From positions 1 through 43,746 of the forward strand of contig JACPVJ010000074.1 in the NCBI GenBank assembly GCA_016191785.1: DNA of 43,746 nt, written 5' to 3'. The stretch comes from Myxococcales bacterium. GTDB lineage: Bacteria; Myxococcota_A; Polyangia; Polyangiales; Polyangiaceae. Numbering within the stretch: position 1 is the stretch's first letter; each line of letters opens with the position of its first letter. This document shows positions 24,093 to 30,889 of this stretch, one piece after another. Under the pieces are notes generated by a model that was given only the letters and a program-made list of their open reading frames with translations, was not told the DNA's origin and searched no databases. The translations under genes were made by a program, and so were the position numbers.

Positions 24093-24571
24093 CCAGCTCG
24101 ACGCCGCTCGATTGTCCCGTCTGCAAGCGTCCGCTGGCCGAGCTCACCCACGAGCAGAGCGCGCTTCGGCGGTGCGAGGCCTGCGGTGGCGTCTGGCTGA
24201 CCTCCGGGCAGTCCCGCCGACTCATCGATGGGGCGCTGACCGCCGAGGAACGCAAGCTCGCGCGCGAAGTCACCCGACGGTCCCGGCCTCGGCAACGCGG
24301 TGGCGCATACCGAACCGTTCCACGGACCGAAGGGGTCGAGCGGCCTTGCCCGACCTGCGACACAGCCCTCGCCCAGAGCACCGTGGACCCGCTGGGAGTG
24401 GTGGTCGATCGCTGTGACTTGCACGGAACGTGGTTCGACGCCGGTGAGCTCCGGGTCGTCGCGCAGTGGTTCGAGCTGCGCGCGGATGGGCTGAGCGAGG
24501 ACCTGGCCCAGCTCGCGCTTCTGCTTCGGCGGGGCGCCAAGCGCCCGAGGCGCCGGCCGAAGGCTCGGTGA
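24089..24571 (+). CDS. Zinc-ribbon protein with two TFIIB-type ribbons
   Basis: 160 residues from a GTG overlapping the previous stop (GTGA). Two zf-TFIIB-like ribbons: CPVC-x16-CEAC (C9, C12, C29, C32) followed by GGVWLTSGQ, and CPTC-x18-CDLH (C87, C90, C109, H112) followed by GTWFDAGEL. The GxWxxxGEL-type tail after each ribbon is diagnostic of the family. The linker and C-terminus are Arg-rich (RRSRPRQR, KRPRRRPKAR) and could bind nucleic acid. Function is not established for the family. Confidence 0.85.
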   Translation: MTSSTPLDCPVCKRPLAELTHEQSALRRCEACGGVWLTSGQSRRLIDGALTAEERKLAREVTRRSRPRQRGGAYRTVPRTEGVERPCPTCDTALAQSTVDPLGVVVDRCDLHGTWFDAGELRVVAQWFELRADGLSEDLAQLALLLRRGAKRPRRRPKAR

Positions 24572-24574
24572 CCG

Positions 24575-25354
24575 TCACCTGGCCTTGGCGGTGAGCGAGA
24601 GCTCGATGGGCGCTTCCTTCGCGACCTTCTGACCCAGGTCGCTGAGCGTTTTCTGCGCCAGCTTGCCGAACAGCTCGCGCGGGCGCACGTCGTGGGCCTC
24701 CAGATCGACCACCACCGGAGCCGTGGTCTTGATGGTCACCGCCACGAGCTTGTCTGCGTCGTACTTGAATGTCGCCTCGACCTTGGCCTGCTGCTTCACC
24801 TTGCGCTGGTGCACCCTGAGCTCGCCCTCGACCGTCGCGGTGATCTTGCGCTCGGCGCCGGCCAGCTTGCTCACGTCCGTCGCCGAAGCCTCGACCACCC
24901 GCTCGATGCGGAACTGCACCCAGCGGTTCAGCTCGCGCTGGTCGGCGGGCGCATCGGGCGAGATCTCGAGCCACGCCTTGGCGTGCTCGTTCTGCTTGTC
25001 GCTCTTGGTGCGCTCACCGAAATCCGACTTCTCGTCCTGCCGCTTCTGCTGATAGAGCGTCAGCTTGTCGAGGTCGATCTCGATCAGGCCGGTCGTCTTG
25101 TTGATGTCGGCCGGGTCGATGTAGAGCTCACCCTTGGCGCTGTCGGCGGCGTCGCCATGGATCTTCTCGACCGGCGCGTTCATCGAGAACGTGACCTTGC
25201 TGCCGGTCGCCTCGATGGCGAACGGCTTTGCCGTCTCGCTGCGGCGCTCGGCCGGGGCCAGCGCAGAAGCGCTGGGGGCGAGCGGGGCGGCGGGCTTGCT
25301 CTCGCAGCCGATCAGGGTGGAGAGCAGCAGGGCAAAGAGCGCAGGCGAACGCAT
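24575..25354 (-). CDS. YceI-like lipoprotein
   Basis: 259 residues from the ATG at 25354. Lipobox TLIGC (Cys17) after a short signal. The mature region reads KPFAIEATGSKVTFSMNAP, then GELYIDPADINKTTGLIEID and LDKLTLYQ, the start of a YceI lipocalin-like barrel; later VEGELRVHQRKVKQQAKVE is the central YceI strand pair. YceI proteins bind isoprenoid-type lipids in the periplasm. The insert rich in Lys/Glu (QQKRQDEKSDFGERTKSD) is longer than usual. The gene tails into the zinc-ribbon gene and is divergent from the radical SAM gene (84 nt). Confidence 0.8.
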   Translation of the reverse strand: MRSPALFALLLSTLIGCESKPAAPLAPSASALAPAERRSETAKPFAIEATGSKVTFSMNAPVEKIHGDAADSAKGELYIDPADINKTTGLIEIDLDKLTLYQQKRQDEKSDFGERTKSDKQNEHAKAWLEISPDAPADQRELNRWVQFRIERVVEASATDVSKLAGAERKITATVEGELRVHQRKVKQQAKVEATFKYDADKLVAVTIKTTAPVVVDLEAHDVRPRELFGKLAQKTLSDLGQKVAKEAPIELSLTAKAR

Positions 25355-25438
25355 GCCGCTAGTACGTCGGGCCGGGGAGGGGGTTTCGGTCTGCCCCGTT
25401 TTCTGGCCGCCCTGGGCCCGGCGCGGCAAGATCTCACC

Positions 25439-26665
25439 GTGGAAAGCTTGCGCGCTGAACGTGTGGTCATCGCCCGGAGCGTGCTCGAAGACCCGCCCAG
25501 CCGAGCCCGGCTCGACGCGATGCTGCCTCGGGTCGAGTCGGGCCGCGTCGACGTGCTCGACGACGAAGCGGTCGAGCGGCTGCTCGCCGATCTCGGCCCG
25601 CGCGCCGGCCGGCCACGGGGCGGGCTCGACGGGCGGGGGCGCGACAAAGAGCTCGTGGCCTTCGCCCGCTTCGACACGGCCCACGACGTCTTCCCGGGCT
25701 ACTCGTGGCGCGAGGTCCGCAACGGTCGCGCGCAAGCCCAAGAGCACGGCGTGCTCTGCCAGACCGCCATCGAGATCCAGTCGGTGGTGGGGTGCCCCTT
25801 CGACTGCGCGTACTGCCCGTACACCTCGTTCGTGTGCATCCGCCTCGACGTCGAGACCTTCGTCGATCGCGTGGAAACGCTGGTCCGCGCGCGCCCGAGC
25901 CAGACGCTGTGGAAGCTGAACAACCGAAGCGACACCCTGGCGCTCGAGCCCGAGTACGGCCTGGCGGCGGCCCTGGTGCAGCGCTTCGCCAAGATCGCAG
26001 GGCCCACCTTGCTGCTCTACTCCAAGGGCGACAGCGTCGAGCACCTGCTCGATCTCGACCACGCGGGGCGCACCGCGGCGTCGTTCACCATCACGCCCGA
26101 GCCCATCGCCGATCTGATCGAGCAAGGCGCGCCCTCGCCCGCGTCGCGTATCGACGCGCTCGGAGCCATGCACCGCGCCGGCTACCCGACCCGCGTGCGC
26201 TTCTCGCCCATCGTGCCCATCGCGGGCTACCGCGACGCCTATGCCGAGCTCGCGCAGCGCATCGCCCGCGCCGGGAGCCCCGAGCTCTTCACCTTCTGGA
26301 CCTTGAGCATGATCGAGCTCGCCGAGCTGCCGCGGATCGTGCCGCTCGGCCTGCTCGACCGCCGGGCGCTCTCGGAAGCACGCGCGGCAGAAGAAGAGCT
26401 GCGCGGCGACAAGGGCGCGCCATTTCCCGAGCCGACGCGCGCCCGGATCTACGGTGAGATTCACGAGATCATGCGCGCGCACCTGCCGGCGACTCGGGTC
26501 TCACTCTGCCTCGAGTCCCCCGAGGTGTGGACGCGTTTCGCGACACCCGACGGGGTGCCCTCGGTCGGCAGCGTGCAGCCGCCGCGCGAGGCCGGGGGCT
26601 TCGTCTGCAACTGCGGCCCCCGGGCCACGCCCGCGCTCATCCGGCTCGGCGGGCGGGCGGGGTAG
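25439..26665 (+). CDS. Radical SAM protein, spore photoproduct lyase-like
   Basis: 408 residues from the GTG at 25439. The 4Fe-4S motif is CPFDCAYC (C119, C123, C126). The preceding VVGCP and the following FVDRVETLV helix, NNRSDTLAL, ASFTITPEPIADLIEQG and RVRFSPIVPI segments match the SplB-like branch of radical SAM enzymes, as does the N-terminal VVIARSVLEDPPSRARLDAML. SplB reverts 5-thyminyl-5,6-dihydrothymine in spores; several SplB-like proteins occur outside Bacilli with unproved substrates. The C-terminus carries an extra Cys pair (GGFVCNCGPRATPAL). It could repair UV damage in resting cells or act on another substrate. Convergent with the next gene. Confidence 0.75.
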   Translation: MESLRAERVVIARSVLEDPPSRARLDAMLPRVESGRVDVLDDEAVERLLADLGPRAGRPRGGLDGRGRDKELVAFARFDTAHDVFPGYSWREVRNGRAQAQEHGVLCQTAIEIQSVVGCPFDCAYCPYTSFVCIRLDVETFVDRVETLVRARPSQTLWKLNNRSDTLALEPEYGLAAALVQRFAKIAGPTLLLYSKGDSVEHLLDLDHAGRTAASFTITPEPIADLIEQGAPSPASRIDALGAMHRAGYPTRVRFSPIVPIAGYRDAYAELAQRIARAGSPELFTFWTLSMIELAELPRIVPLGLLDRRALSEARAAEEELRGDKGAPFPEPTRARIYGEIHEIMRAHLPATRVSLCLESPEVWTRFATPDGVPSVGSVQPPREAGGFVCNCGPRATPALIRLGGRAG

Positions 26666-26671
26666 CCCCGC

Positions 26672-27595
26672 TCAAAGCGGCGCGAAGCTGGACCACCGTC
26701 GACTCAGCGTCAGCGAAGCCATCCACCAGTGGTAGTGCCGTGTGCCCTCGACGTCGTCGCCCCACGGTTTCGCGCTGACGTCCACCGACAGCCACTCATG
26801 GTCGGTCACGCGCCCATCGACCCGCGCGCTCAGACCTCTGGAGATCCCAGCCCAGAGCTCGACGCTGGACCACCTCCGGCCGAGGAGCGCCTCGAACGGC
26901 GTCGGCTCGTTGCCACGAATGAAGCCCTCCCCGGTACCGACCGCCCACACCAGACCAAGCCCCGTGCGGCTCAGGCGAAGCGTGGGGAGGACGGGCAGCG
27001 CGACGAACCCAGCCTTCCCCTCGTCGCAGTCGCCGCAGGGGTTCTGGTAGGCCACGCCGTCGCTCTCGTACCGCGGGCGGAAAGAACCGAAAGAGACCGT
27101 GGCGCCCACGTCGATGGCGGTGCGCCCTGGCAGGAAGCGCAGCATCGCGCCGATCGAGCCGCCGACGCGCGAGTCGCCCAGCTGGGGATCGAGCGTCGCC
27201 GGATCGCCACCCACGATCGTCTCATCGGGATCGGGTCGACTCGGCGGCGAGCGAGACTCCCAGCCCAAGCGGCCTCGCAGCCCTGCGGCCAGCCACTCGG
27301 TGAAACCCACCTGGCCCTGCGCGGCGAGCCAACCGCCCCGAGTCCGGAAGGGATCCGCCGGACTGTCACCGCCGGGCGTCTCGATCAGGACCACGTTGCT
27401 CTCGGTGTAGTCGGCGGCGCCGACGGACAGACCTATCTCCTGCACGCCCAGGGCGCGGGCCGGCTCGAGCGGTGGCGGGTGCGCCTGGGCGAGCGCATCG
27501 TCGGATCCGACCGTCAATGTCGCGCACGACGCCAGCCACACGGTCGACCTGATCGAAGAGGAACGCCAGCCCAGCATCGCGGAAGAGCCTACCAA
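26672..27595 (-). CDS. Predicted outer-membrane barrel-like exported protein
   Basis: 307 residues; an ATG at 27577 would give 301 and a cleaner signal (MLGWRSSSIRSTVWLASCAT). The signal ends near ALAQA. The mature part has amphipathic strands with Gly/aromatic alternation (LGVQEIGLSVGAADYTE, WLAAQGQVGFTEWLAAGLRG, VGGSIGAMLRFLPGRTAIDV, WWMASLTLSRRWSSFAPL) typical of a beta-barrel. One Cys pair, NPCGDCDEG, sits in a loop. No family recognised. Its stop lies 6 nt from the stop of the convergent radical SAM gene. Confidence 0.6.
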   Translation of the reverse strand: MVGSSAMLGWRSSSIRSTVWLASCATLTVGSDDALAQAHPPPLEPARALGVQEIGLSVGAADYTESNVVLIETPGGDSPADPFRTRGGWLAAQGQVGFTEWLAAGLRGRLGWESRSPPSRPDPDETIVGGDPATLDPQLGDSRVGGSIGAMLRFLPGRTAIDVGATVSFGSFRPRYESDGVAYQNPCGDCDEGKAGFVALPVLPTLRLSRTGLGLVWAVGTGEGFIRGNEPTPFEALLGRRWSSVELWAGISRGLSARVDGRVTDHEWLSVDVSAKPWGDDVEGTRHYHWWMASLTLSRRWSSFAPL

Positions 27596-27686
27596 GAGGT
27601 CGCACGACCAGCGAGTTGCCGTCTGCGGCGGACCGCGCGAGCTGTCTCCGCGGGCCCCCTGGGCCGCGTCTTGACGTTACGTGATC

Positions 27687-27705
27687 GGTATGACAAGTTC
27701 ATACC
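27687..27705 (+). promoter_or_regulatory. Operator palindrome of the RHH/MazF module
   Basis: GGTATGA-N5-TCATACC, a perfect 7-base inverted repeat whose last base abuts the GTG start at 27706. A TTGACG hexamer (27671-27676) lies just upstream and may be a -35; I see no confident -10 at the right distance. Ribbon-helix-helix antitoxins bind such short palindromes as dimers, so autorepression is the natural inference. The absence of space for a Shine-Dalgarno suggests a leaderless or very short-leader transcript, or that the true start is slightly downstream. Confidence 0.55.
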
Positions 27706-27972
27706 GTGGCCCGAAGCGCAGAGAAGCTTGCGATCAGCCTGGACCGAGACCTGCTGCGACGCGCCGAGCGCTTGCGTGAGGTGACTGGCGAGTCGCGCAG
27801 CGCGCTCGTTGCTCGTGCGCTGCGGCAATTCCTTCGAACCGAGGAGTTGGAGCGCCAGGTCCGCGAGTACTCGGAAGCATACCGACGCGTCCCCGAGACC
27901 GCCTCGGACGTCCGCGAGGCGAGGGCCCTCGCGCGGCGGTCTTTGGCGCAGGCCGACTGGGACGATTCGTGA
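27706..27972 (+). CDS. Ribbon-helix-helix (CopG-type) antitoxin
   Basis: 88 residues from a GTG. The N-terminal 45 residues are an RHH domain: KLAISLDRDLLRRAERLREV, then ESRSALVARALRQFL. The C-terminal part (VREYSEAYRRVPETASDVRE, ending ADWDDS) is the acidic, likely disordered, toxin-binding tail typical of MazE-like antitoxins. Its TGA overlaps the GTG of the MazF-like gene by 4 nt. It should bind the palindrome directly upstream. Confidence 0.88.
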   Translation: MARSAEKLAISLDRDLLRRAERLREVTGESRSALVARALRQFLRTEELERQVREYSEAYRRVPETASDVREARALARRSLAQADWDDS

Positions 27973-28277
27973 GGCGTGGCGAGGTTTGGTGGGCGCGCTT
28001 GGACAAGAAGCGCCCGGTGGTTCTCGTGTCGCGGGAAGAGGCGTACGCCGTACGCGCGCTCGTGATCGCCGCGCCCGTGTCCACGGCGATTCGTGGGTTC
28101 GCGGTGGAGGTTAAGGTCGGGCCGGGCGAAGGCTTGCCCCGAACCGGCGTGGTCAACTGCGACTGGCTCGTGACCGTGCCCAAGATCGATCTGCTCGAAC
28201 GGGCAGGCAAGCTCTCCGCGGCGAAGGTCCGCCAACTCGACGATGCTCTGCGTTTCGCGCTCGGCCTGGAGGCATGA
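27969..28277 (+). CDS. MazF/PemK-type endoribonuclease toxin
   Basis: 102 residues. MazF landmarks: RRGEVWWARLDKKRPVVLVS at the N-terminus (the Arg/Trp region of the active site), VIAAPVSTAIRG, then a shortened loop and GLPRTGVVNCDWLVTVPKIDL, where the G-x-x-x-x-x-V-x-C/x-D-x-(I/L)-x-T-V-xK signature is standard. The C-terminal helix LSAAKVRQLDDALRFALGL matches family length (about 100-115). It is an mRNA-cleaving toxin by homology; recognition sequence unknown. Overlaps the antitoxin gene (GTGA). Confidence 0.9.
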   Translation: MRRGEVWWARLDKKRPVVLVSREEAYAVRALVIAAPVSTAIRGFAVEVKVGPGEGLPRTGVVNCDWLVTVPKIDLLERAGKLSAAKVRQLDDALRFALGLEA

Positions 28278-28315
28278 GACCGCGGGCAACGAGAGCCCGC
28301 CAGCACAGCGCGCGC

Positions 28316-28346
28316 CAAGCAAGGTCGCCGCGCGCGACCCTGCTTG
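28316..28346. terminator. Hairpin between convergent mazF-like and GST genes
   Basis: CAAGCAAGGTCGC (28316-28328), loop CGCGC, GCGACCCTGCTTG (28334-28346): a 13-bp stem with a single mismatch. It lies 38 nt past the toxin stop and 14 nt past the GST stop, so it could terminate transcription from both sides. No T-run follows on either strand, so termination strength is uncertain. Confidence 0.55.
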
Positions 28347-28360
28347 CCCGTGCGAGTCGC

Positions 28361-28975
28361 TCACCCCCCTGGCTTGGGCTCGGTGCTCTTCCAGGCCGGC
28401 AACTCGCGGATCCGGCCGAACCACGCCCTCAGGTGGGTGTACGGATCGAGCGGAGCGCCGCTCGGCACCGCGTACGTGAGCGAAGCCGCAACGCTCAGAT
28501 CCGCGATCGTCATGCTCGAGCCGACCAACCACTCGCTCTTGCCCAGGTGCGCGTCGACCACCTTGGCCGAACGCTCGTAGCGGGTCAGCGCCTCGGTGAT
28601 CGCCGACTCCGAGGGCTCGCCCATGCCCATCATGGGCTTGAGCAGCTTCTCGAAGGCCAGCGTGCTGAGCGGCGCAGAGAAGTGCTCGGCGTCCCAGAAC
28701 TGCCAGCGCGCCACGTCGGCGCGGGCGCGCTCGCCCTCGGGCACGAGACCCGGCTTCTTGCTCGCGAGGAACTGCATGATGGCGCGGGACTCGGTCAAGA
28801 CGAAGTCGCCGTCGACCAGTACGGGGATGCGCCCCGCCGGGTTCACCTTCAGGAACTCGGGGCTGCGCAGCTCTTTGAAGTCCACCGCGACCGATTCGAT
28901 GGCGATCCCGAGATGCTGGGCGACCAAAGCGGGGCGGCGGGCGTTGGGGGAAAGCGGGTTCTGATAGAGTTTCAT
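28361..28975 (-). CDS. Glutathione S-transferase family protein
   Basis: 204 residues from the ATG at 28975, preceded by AGGAGGAG; an upstream in-frame start adds 25 Arg-rich residues and lacks a ribosome binding site. The N-terminal thioredoxin-like domain reads MKLYQNPLSPNARRPALVAQ, VDFKELRSPEFLKVNPAGRIPVLVDGDFVLTESRAIMQFL, with the cis-Pro (IPVL) and the ES glutathione-binding pair. The all-helical C-terminal domain has SEWLVGSSMTIADLSVAA (N-capping box with TIAD). The usual catalytic Ser/Cys position is PLSPNARR, so Ser or Asn chemistry is likely. Substrate unknown. Before the insertion described below, the adjacent hydrolase gene would have ended about 95 nt upstream. Confidence 0.9.
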   Translation of the reverse strand: MKLYQNPLSPNARRPALVAQHLGIAIESVAVDFKELRSPEFLKVNPAGRIPVLVDGDFVLTESRAIMQFLASKKPGLVPEGERARADVARWQFWDAEHFSAPLSTLAFEKLLKPMMGMGEPSESAITEALTRYERSAKVVDAHLGKSEWLVGSSMTIADLSVAASLTYAVPSGAPLDPYTHLRAWFGRIRELPAWKSTEPKPGG

Positions 28976-29066
28976 CGTTTCTCCTCCTCTTGCGAGAGGC
29001 CTTGAGATGATGCGGCGCGATCGGCGCCGCCAGGCCCGAGCGTCCGGCAAAGGCGCGCGAGCGTCT

Positions 29067-29132
29067 CGCTCACTGAATGCAGGCGGCGCGCTCGGCGGCG
29101 TTCGCTGCGTCTTTCACCGTGGTGGCGTGGGC
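29067..29132. repeat. Copy 1 of a 66-bp direct repeat: detached 3' end of the hydrolase gene
   Basis: Identical to 29787-29852 except at two positions (29094 and 29115). On the minus strand it encodes the last 20 residues of the alpha/beta-hydrolase gene plus its TGA, and both differences are silent (GCC/GCT and GTG/GTC). Upstream sequence in that frame does not match the hydrolase, so this is a displaced gene end, not a gene. The offset to copy 2 is exactly 720 bp. The 91 nt between the GST start and this copy, and 29133-29190 beyond it, show nothing else. Confidence 0.85.
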
Positions 29133-29190
29133 GGGGAGCGCCAGCTCCGTCGTGCAACGGGCCGGGCATGGGTGGGCTCGCTGCTCGCCG

Positions 29191-29490
29191 CTAGCGCTTT
29201 GCCGCGGGGCGCTGTTTGCTCTTCAAGGGGAATCGTTCGGGATGCGCGAGCGAGTCGACGTGCAGGTCGACATCGAGCGCGGGCCACCACAGGTGCTCGC
29301 CATGTAGCAAACGCACGTCGAAGATCTCCGCGACCGTCGCGTGTGTGAACCAAGGATGCTCGTCCTGGCGAAGGAGGTGCTCGACGCCGCGCACCAACAG
29401 CCAAATCCCGTGAGGCGAAACGGAGAGAATCTCGACATCAGCGCGCTGCCGACGTGCCGAAGTGCGCTTTCCAGCTGCGGACGATTTCAT
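29191..29490 (-). CDS. DUF2442 family protein
   Basis: 99 residues from the ATG at 29490, inside the end of the DUF4160 gene (53-nt overlap). The family pattern is clear: RADVEILSVSPHGIWLLVRG, EHLLRQDEHPWFTHATVAEI, then LHGEHLWWPALDVDLHVDSL and HPERFPL. A basic C-terminal tail (KSKQRPAAKR) and a basic N-terminal 20 residues flank the core. DUF2442 genes are commonly paired with DUF4160 genes, and the pair has been proposed as a toxin-antitoxin-like module; I know of no firm biochemical role. Here it sits between direct repeats. Confidence 0.85.
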   Translation of the reverse strand: MKSSAAGKRTSARRQRADVEILSVSPHGIWLLVRGVEHLLRQDEHPWFTHATVAEIFDVRLLHGEHLWWPALDVDLHVDSLAHPERFPLKSKQRPAAKR

Positions 29491-29689
29491 CGCGGTGTTT
29501 CTCCACCAGTAACTGCATTGTGACGAGCTGTCGCTTCCCGAGGCCCGTGTGACCCGCAAGCGCAATGAGCGGCTCGATCCAGAACTTTGCTTCCCCGTCC
29601 GGCGAGCTGACATGCACGTGCATTCGCGGCTCTTCGCGGGAGAAGAAGAACCCGCGGAAGCTCCCCTCGCGAAAGACGGTGGGGCTCAT
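29438..29689 (-). CDS. DUF4160 family protein
   Basis: 83 residues from the ATG at 29689, chosen because the family begins MSPTVFREGSFRGFFFSREE; an earlier in-frame start adds 29 unrelated residues. The core continues PRMHVHVSSPDGEAKFWIEP, the family's HVHV and AKFW motifs, then LALAGHTGLGKRQLVTMQLL-type helix and ends in SWKAHFG. It overlaps the partner gene by 53 nt, typical of this pair. Postulated toxin-antitoxin-like component; which partner would be toxic is unknown. Confidence 0.87.
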   Translation of the reverse strand: MSPTVFREGSFRGFFFSREEPRMHVHVSSPDGEAKFWIEPLIALAGHTGLGKRQLVTMQLLVEKHRDEIVRSWKAHFGTSAAR

Positions 29690-29786
29690 ACCGGTACTCA
29701 AGCACGAGTCGGCGCGATCGTCACACTCGAACCTCCGGGCGGAACCCGGTGCGGCCCGCGCGGCCACCAAACCCATGCGACCGCCC

Positions 29787-29852
29787 CGCTCACTGAATGC
29801 AGGCGGCGCGCTCAGCGGCGTTCGCTGCGTCTTTGACCGTGGTGGCGTGGGC
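29787..29852. repeat. Copy 2 of the 66-bp direct repeat, forming the present 3' end of the hydrolase gene
   Basis: Encodes residues 337-356 and the stop of the hydrolase, including His338 (AHATTV), the likely catalytic histidine. It matches copy 1 at 64 of 66 positions with both changes silent. If the cassette inserted at this gene's end, this copy arrived with the cassette and copy 1 is the original end. Confidence 0.85.
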
Positions 29853-30860
29853 CTCGGTGGTCGCGAACGTCAGCCGCTTCCAGTGGGTGCCCTCGACCAG
29901 GCCCATGGCGTCGAAGTTGGCTTTCGCCTTGATGAAGCCCGGATCCTTCTCGTGGATCAGCGCGCGGCGCGCGGCGAGATCGGTCGCCCAGGTGCCGCTC
30001 ACCCAGGGCACCGCCGTGCCGACGCCGCCCGTGTCTGTGCCGTCGATGGGCGAGCTGAGCATGCACACGCGCAGGACCTTGGTGTCCTTGGCGAACAGCG
30101 CGGCGTGCCCGCCGCCTTGCGAATGGCCGCCCACGCGCAGCTGGCTGGTGTCGAGCTTGCCGCCCGGGAGCGCCGCCGGCGGGGTCGCACCGAGCAGCTT
30201 CGCCTGAGCGAGAGCGCTCACGAGCGAGCTCAGTCGCGACACGATGTCGTTCGGCTTGGTCACGCTCTTCATGTCGGCGTAGGGCGCCGGCGCGGGTGTG
30301 GCGTAGATCACCTCGCGACGCACGGGCTCGTAGCAGGCGAGGTCGAGCTTGCACAGCGAACCGACGGTCGGCAGGTTGTCGTACGCGGGCACCAGCACCA
30401 ACACCCCCGCCTGCACCAGCTCTTCCATCAACAGCTGATTCGGGAAGCTCTTGGTGGCGAGCTTTGCCGGATCACCGCCCGAGCCCACCAGGTGCACGTA
30501 GACCGGTGTGGTGGCGGTGATCGCGGCGGGGAGCCCCACCGCGTGATAGCCGAAGGTGTCGGTGATGCCGGCCGCCTGCGACGGCTGAAGCGCGCACAGC
30601 TTGCCGCCGGCGACCGCCTGCTCGAAGGCGCAGCCCGCCGCGGCGCCTCCGCTGCCCCCGCCGCCTGCCGCGCCACCCGTGCCCGCGCTGCCACCCGTGC
30701 CCGCGCTGCCGCCGCTGCCCGAGCTGCCGCCGGTGCCTGCGCTGCCGCCGGCACCCGCAGCGCCGCCCGTCCCGTTCGTGTTGCCGTCGTCCGCCGGGGC
30801 GCTGCTGCAGCCGAGGGCCGCGAGCAGGCCGGCCACCAGAAAGAGTCGAAGTCGCGTCAT
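29790..30860 (-). CDS. Lipoprotein alpha/beta-hydrolase (lipase/esterase-like)
   Basis: 356 residues. Lipobox AALGC (Cys18), then a Gly/Ser/Thr linker (about 29-75) encoded by imperfect 18-bp GSAGTG repeats. The hydrolase domain has the nucleophile elbow VGGHSQGGG (S247), PVYVHLVGSGGD near the oxyanion region, a likely acid in SSPIDGTDTGG and the His in EAHATTV (H338). The fold is that of secreted lipases or PET-hydrolase-like esterases; three Cys pairs would be disulfides. It is anchored to the outer membrane or surface. Its last 20 codons are the repeat copy next to the inserted cassette, and the gene remains full length. Confidence 0.82.
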   Translation of the reverse strand: MTRLRLFLVAGLLAALGCSSAPADDGNTNGTGGAAGAGGSAGTGGSSGSGGSAGTGGSAGTGGAAGGGGSGGAAAGCAFEQAVAGGKLCALQPSQAAGITDTFGYHAVGLPAAITATTPVYVHLVGSGGDPAKLATKSFPNQLLMEELVQAGVLVLVPAYDNLPTVGSLCKLDLACYEPVRREVIYATPAPAPYADMKSVTKPNDIVSRLSSLVSALAQAKLLGATPPAALPGGKLDTSQLRVGGHSQGGGHAALFAKDTKVLRVCMLSSPIDGTDTGGVGTAVPWVSGTWATDLAARRALIHEKDPGFIKAKANFDAMGLVEGTHWKRLTFATTEAHATTVKDAANAAERAACIQ

Positions 30861-30889
30861 GATCGGAAGTCAGAGTACCATCGCGCCCC

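Larger units (their letters stand above)
29133..29786. mobile_element. Candidate 720-bp inserted cassette carrying the DUF4160/DUF2442 pair
   Basis: The segment between the two 66-bp repeats contains only the two overlapping minus-strand genes and short flanks; insert plus one repeat is 720 bp. Sequence inside looks less GC-rich than the surroundings. The structure matches integration at a gene's 3' end in which the incoming DNA supplies a replacement end and the original end is displaced to the far side. No recombinase or transposase gene, terminal inverted repeat or short target duplication is visible, so the mechanism is unknown; unequal recombination or a tandem duplication followed by replacement are alternatives. 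Confidence 0.45.

Noticed and set aside
24692..25438. N-terminal extension of the radical SAM frame
   Set aside because: It is antisense to the YceI lipoprotein gene and has shadow composition; the SplB-like similarity begins just after the GTG at 25439.
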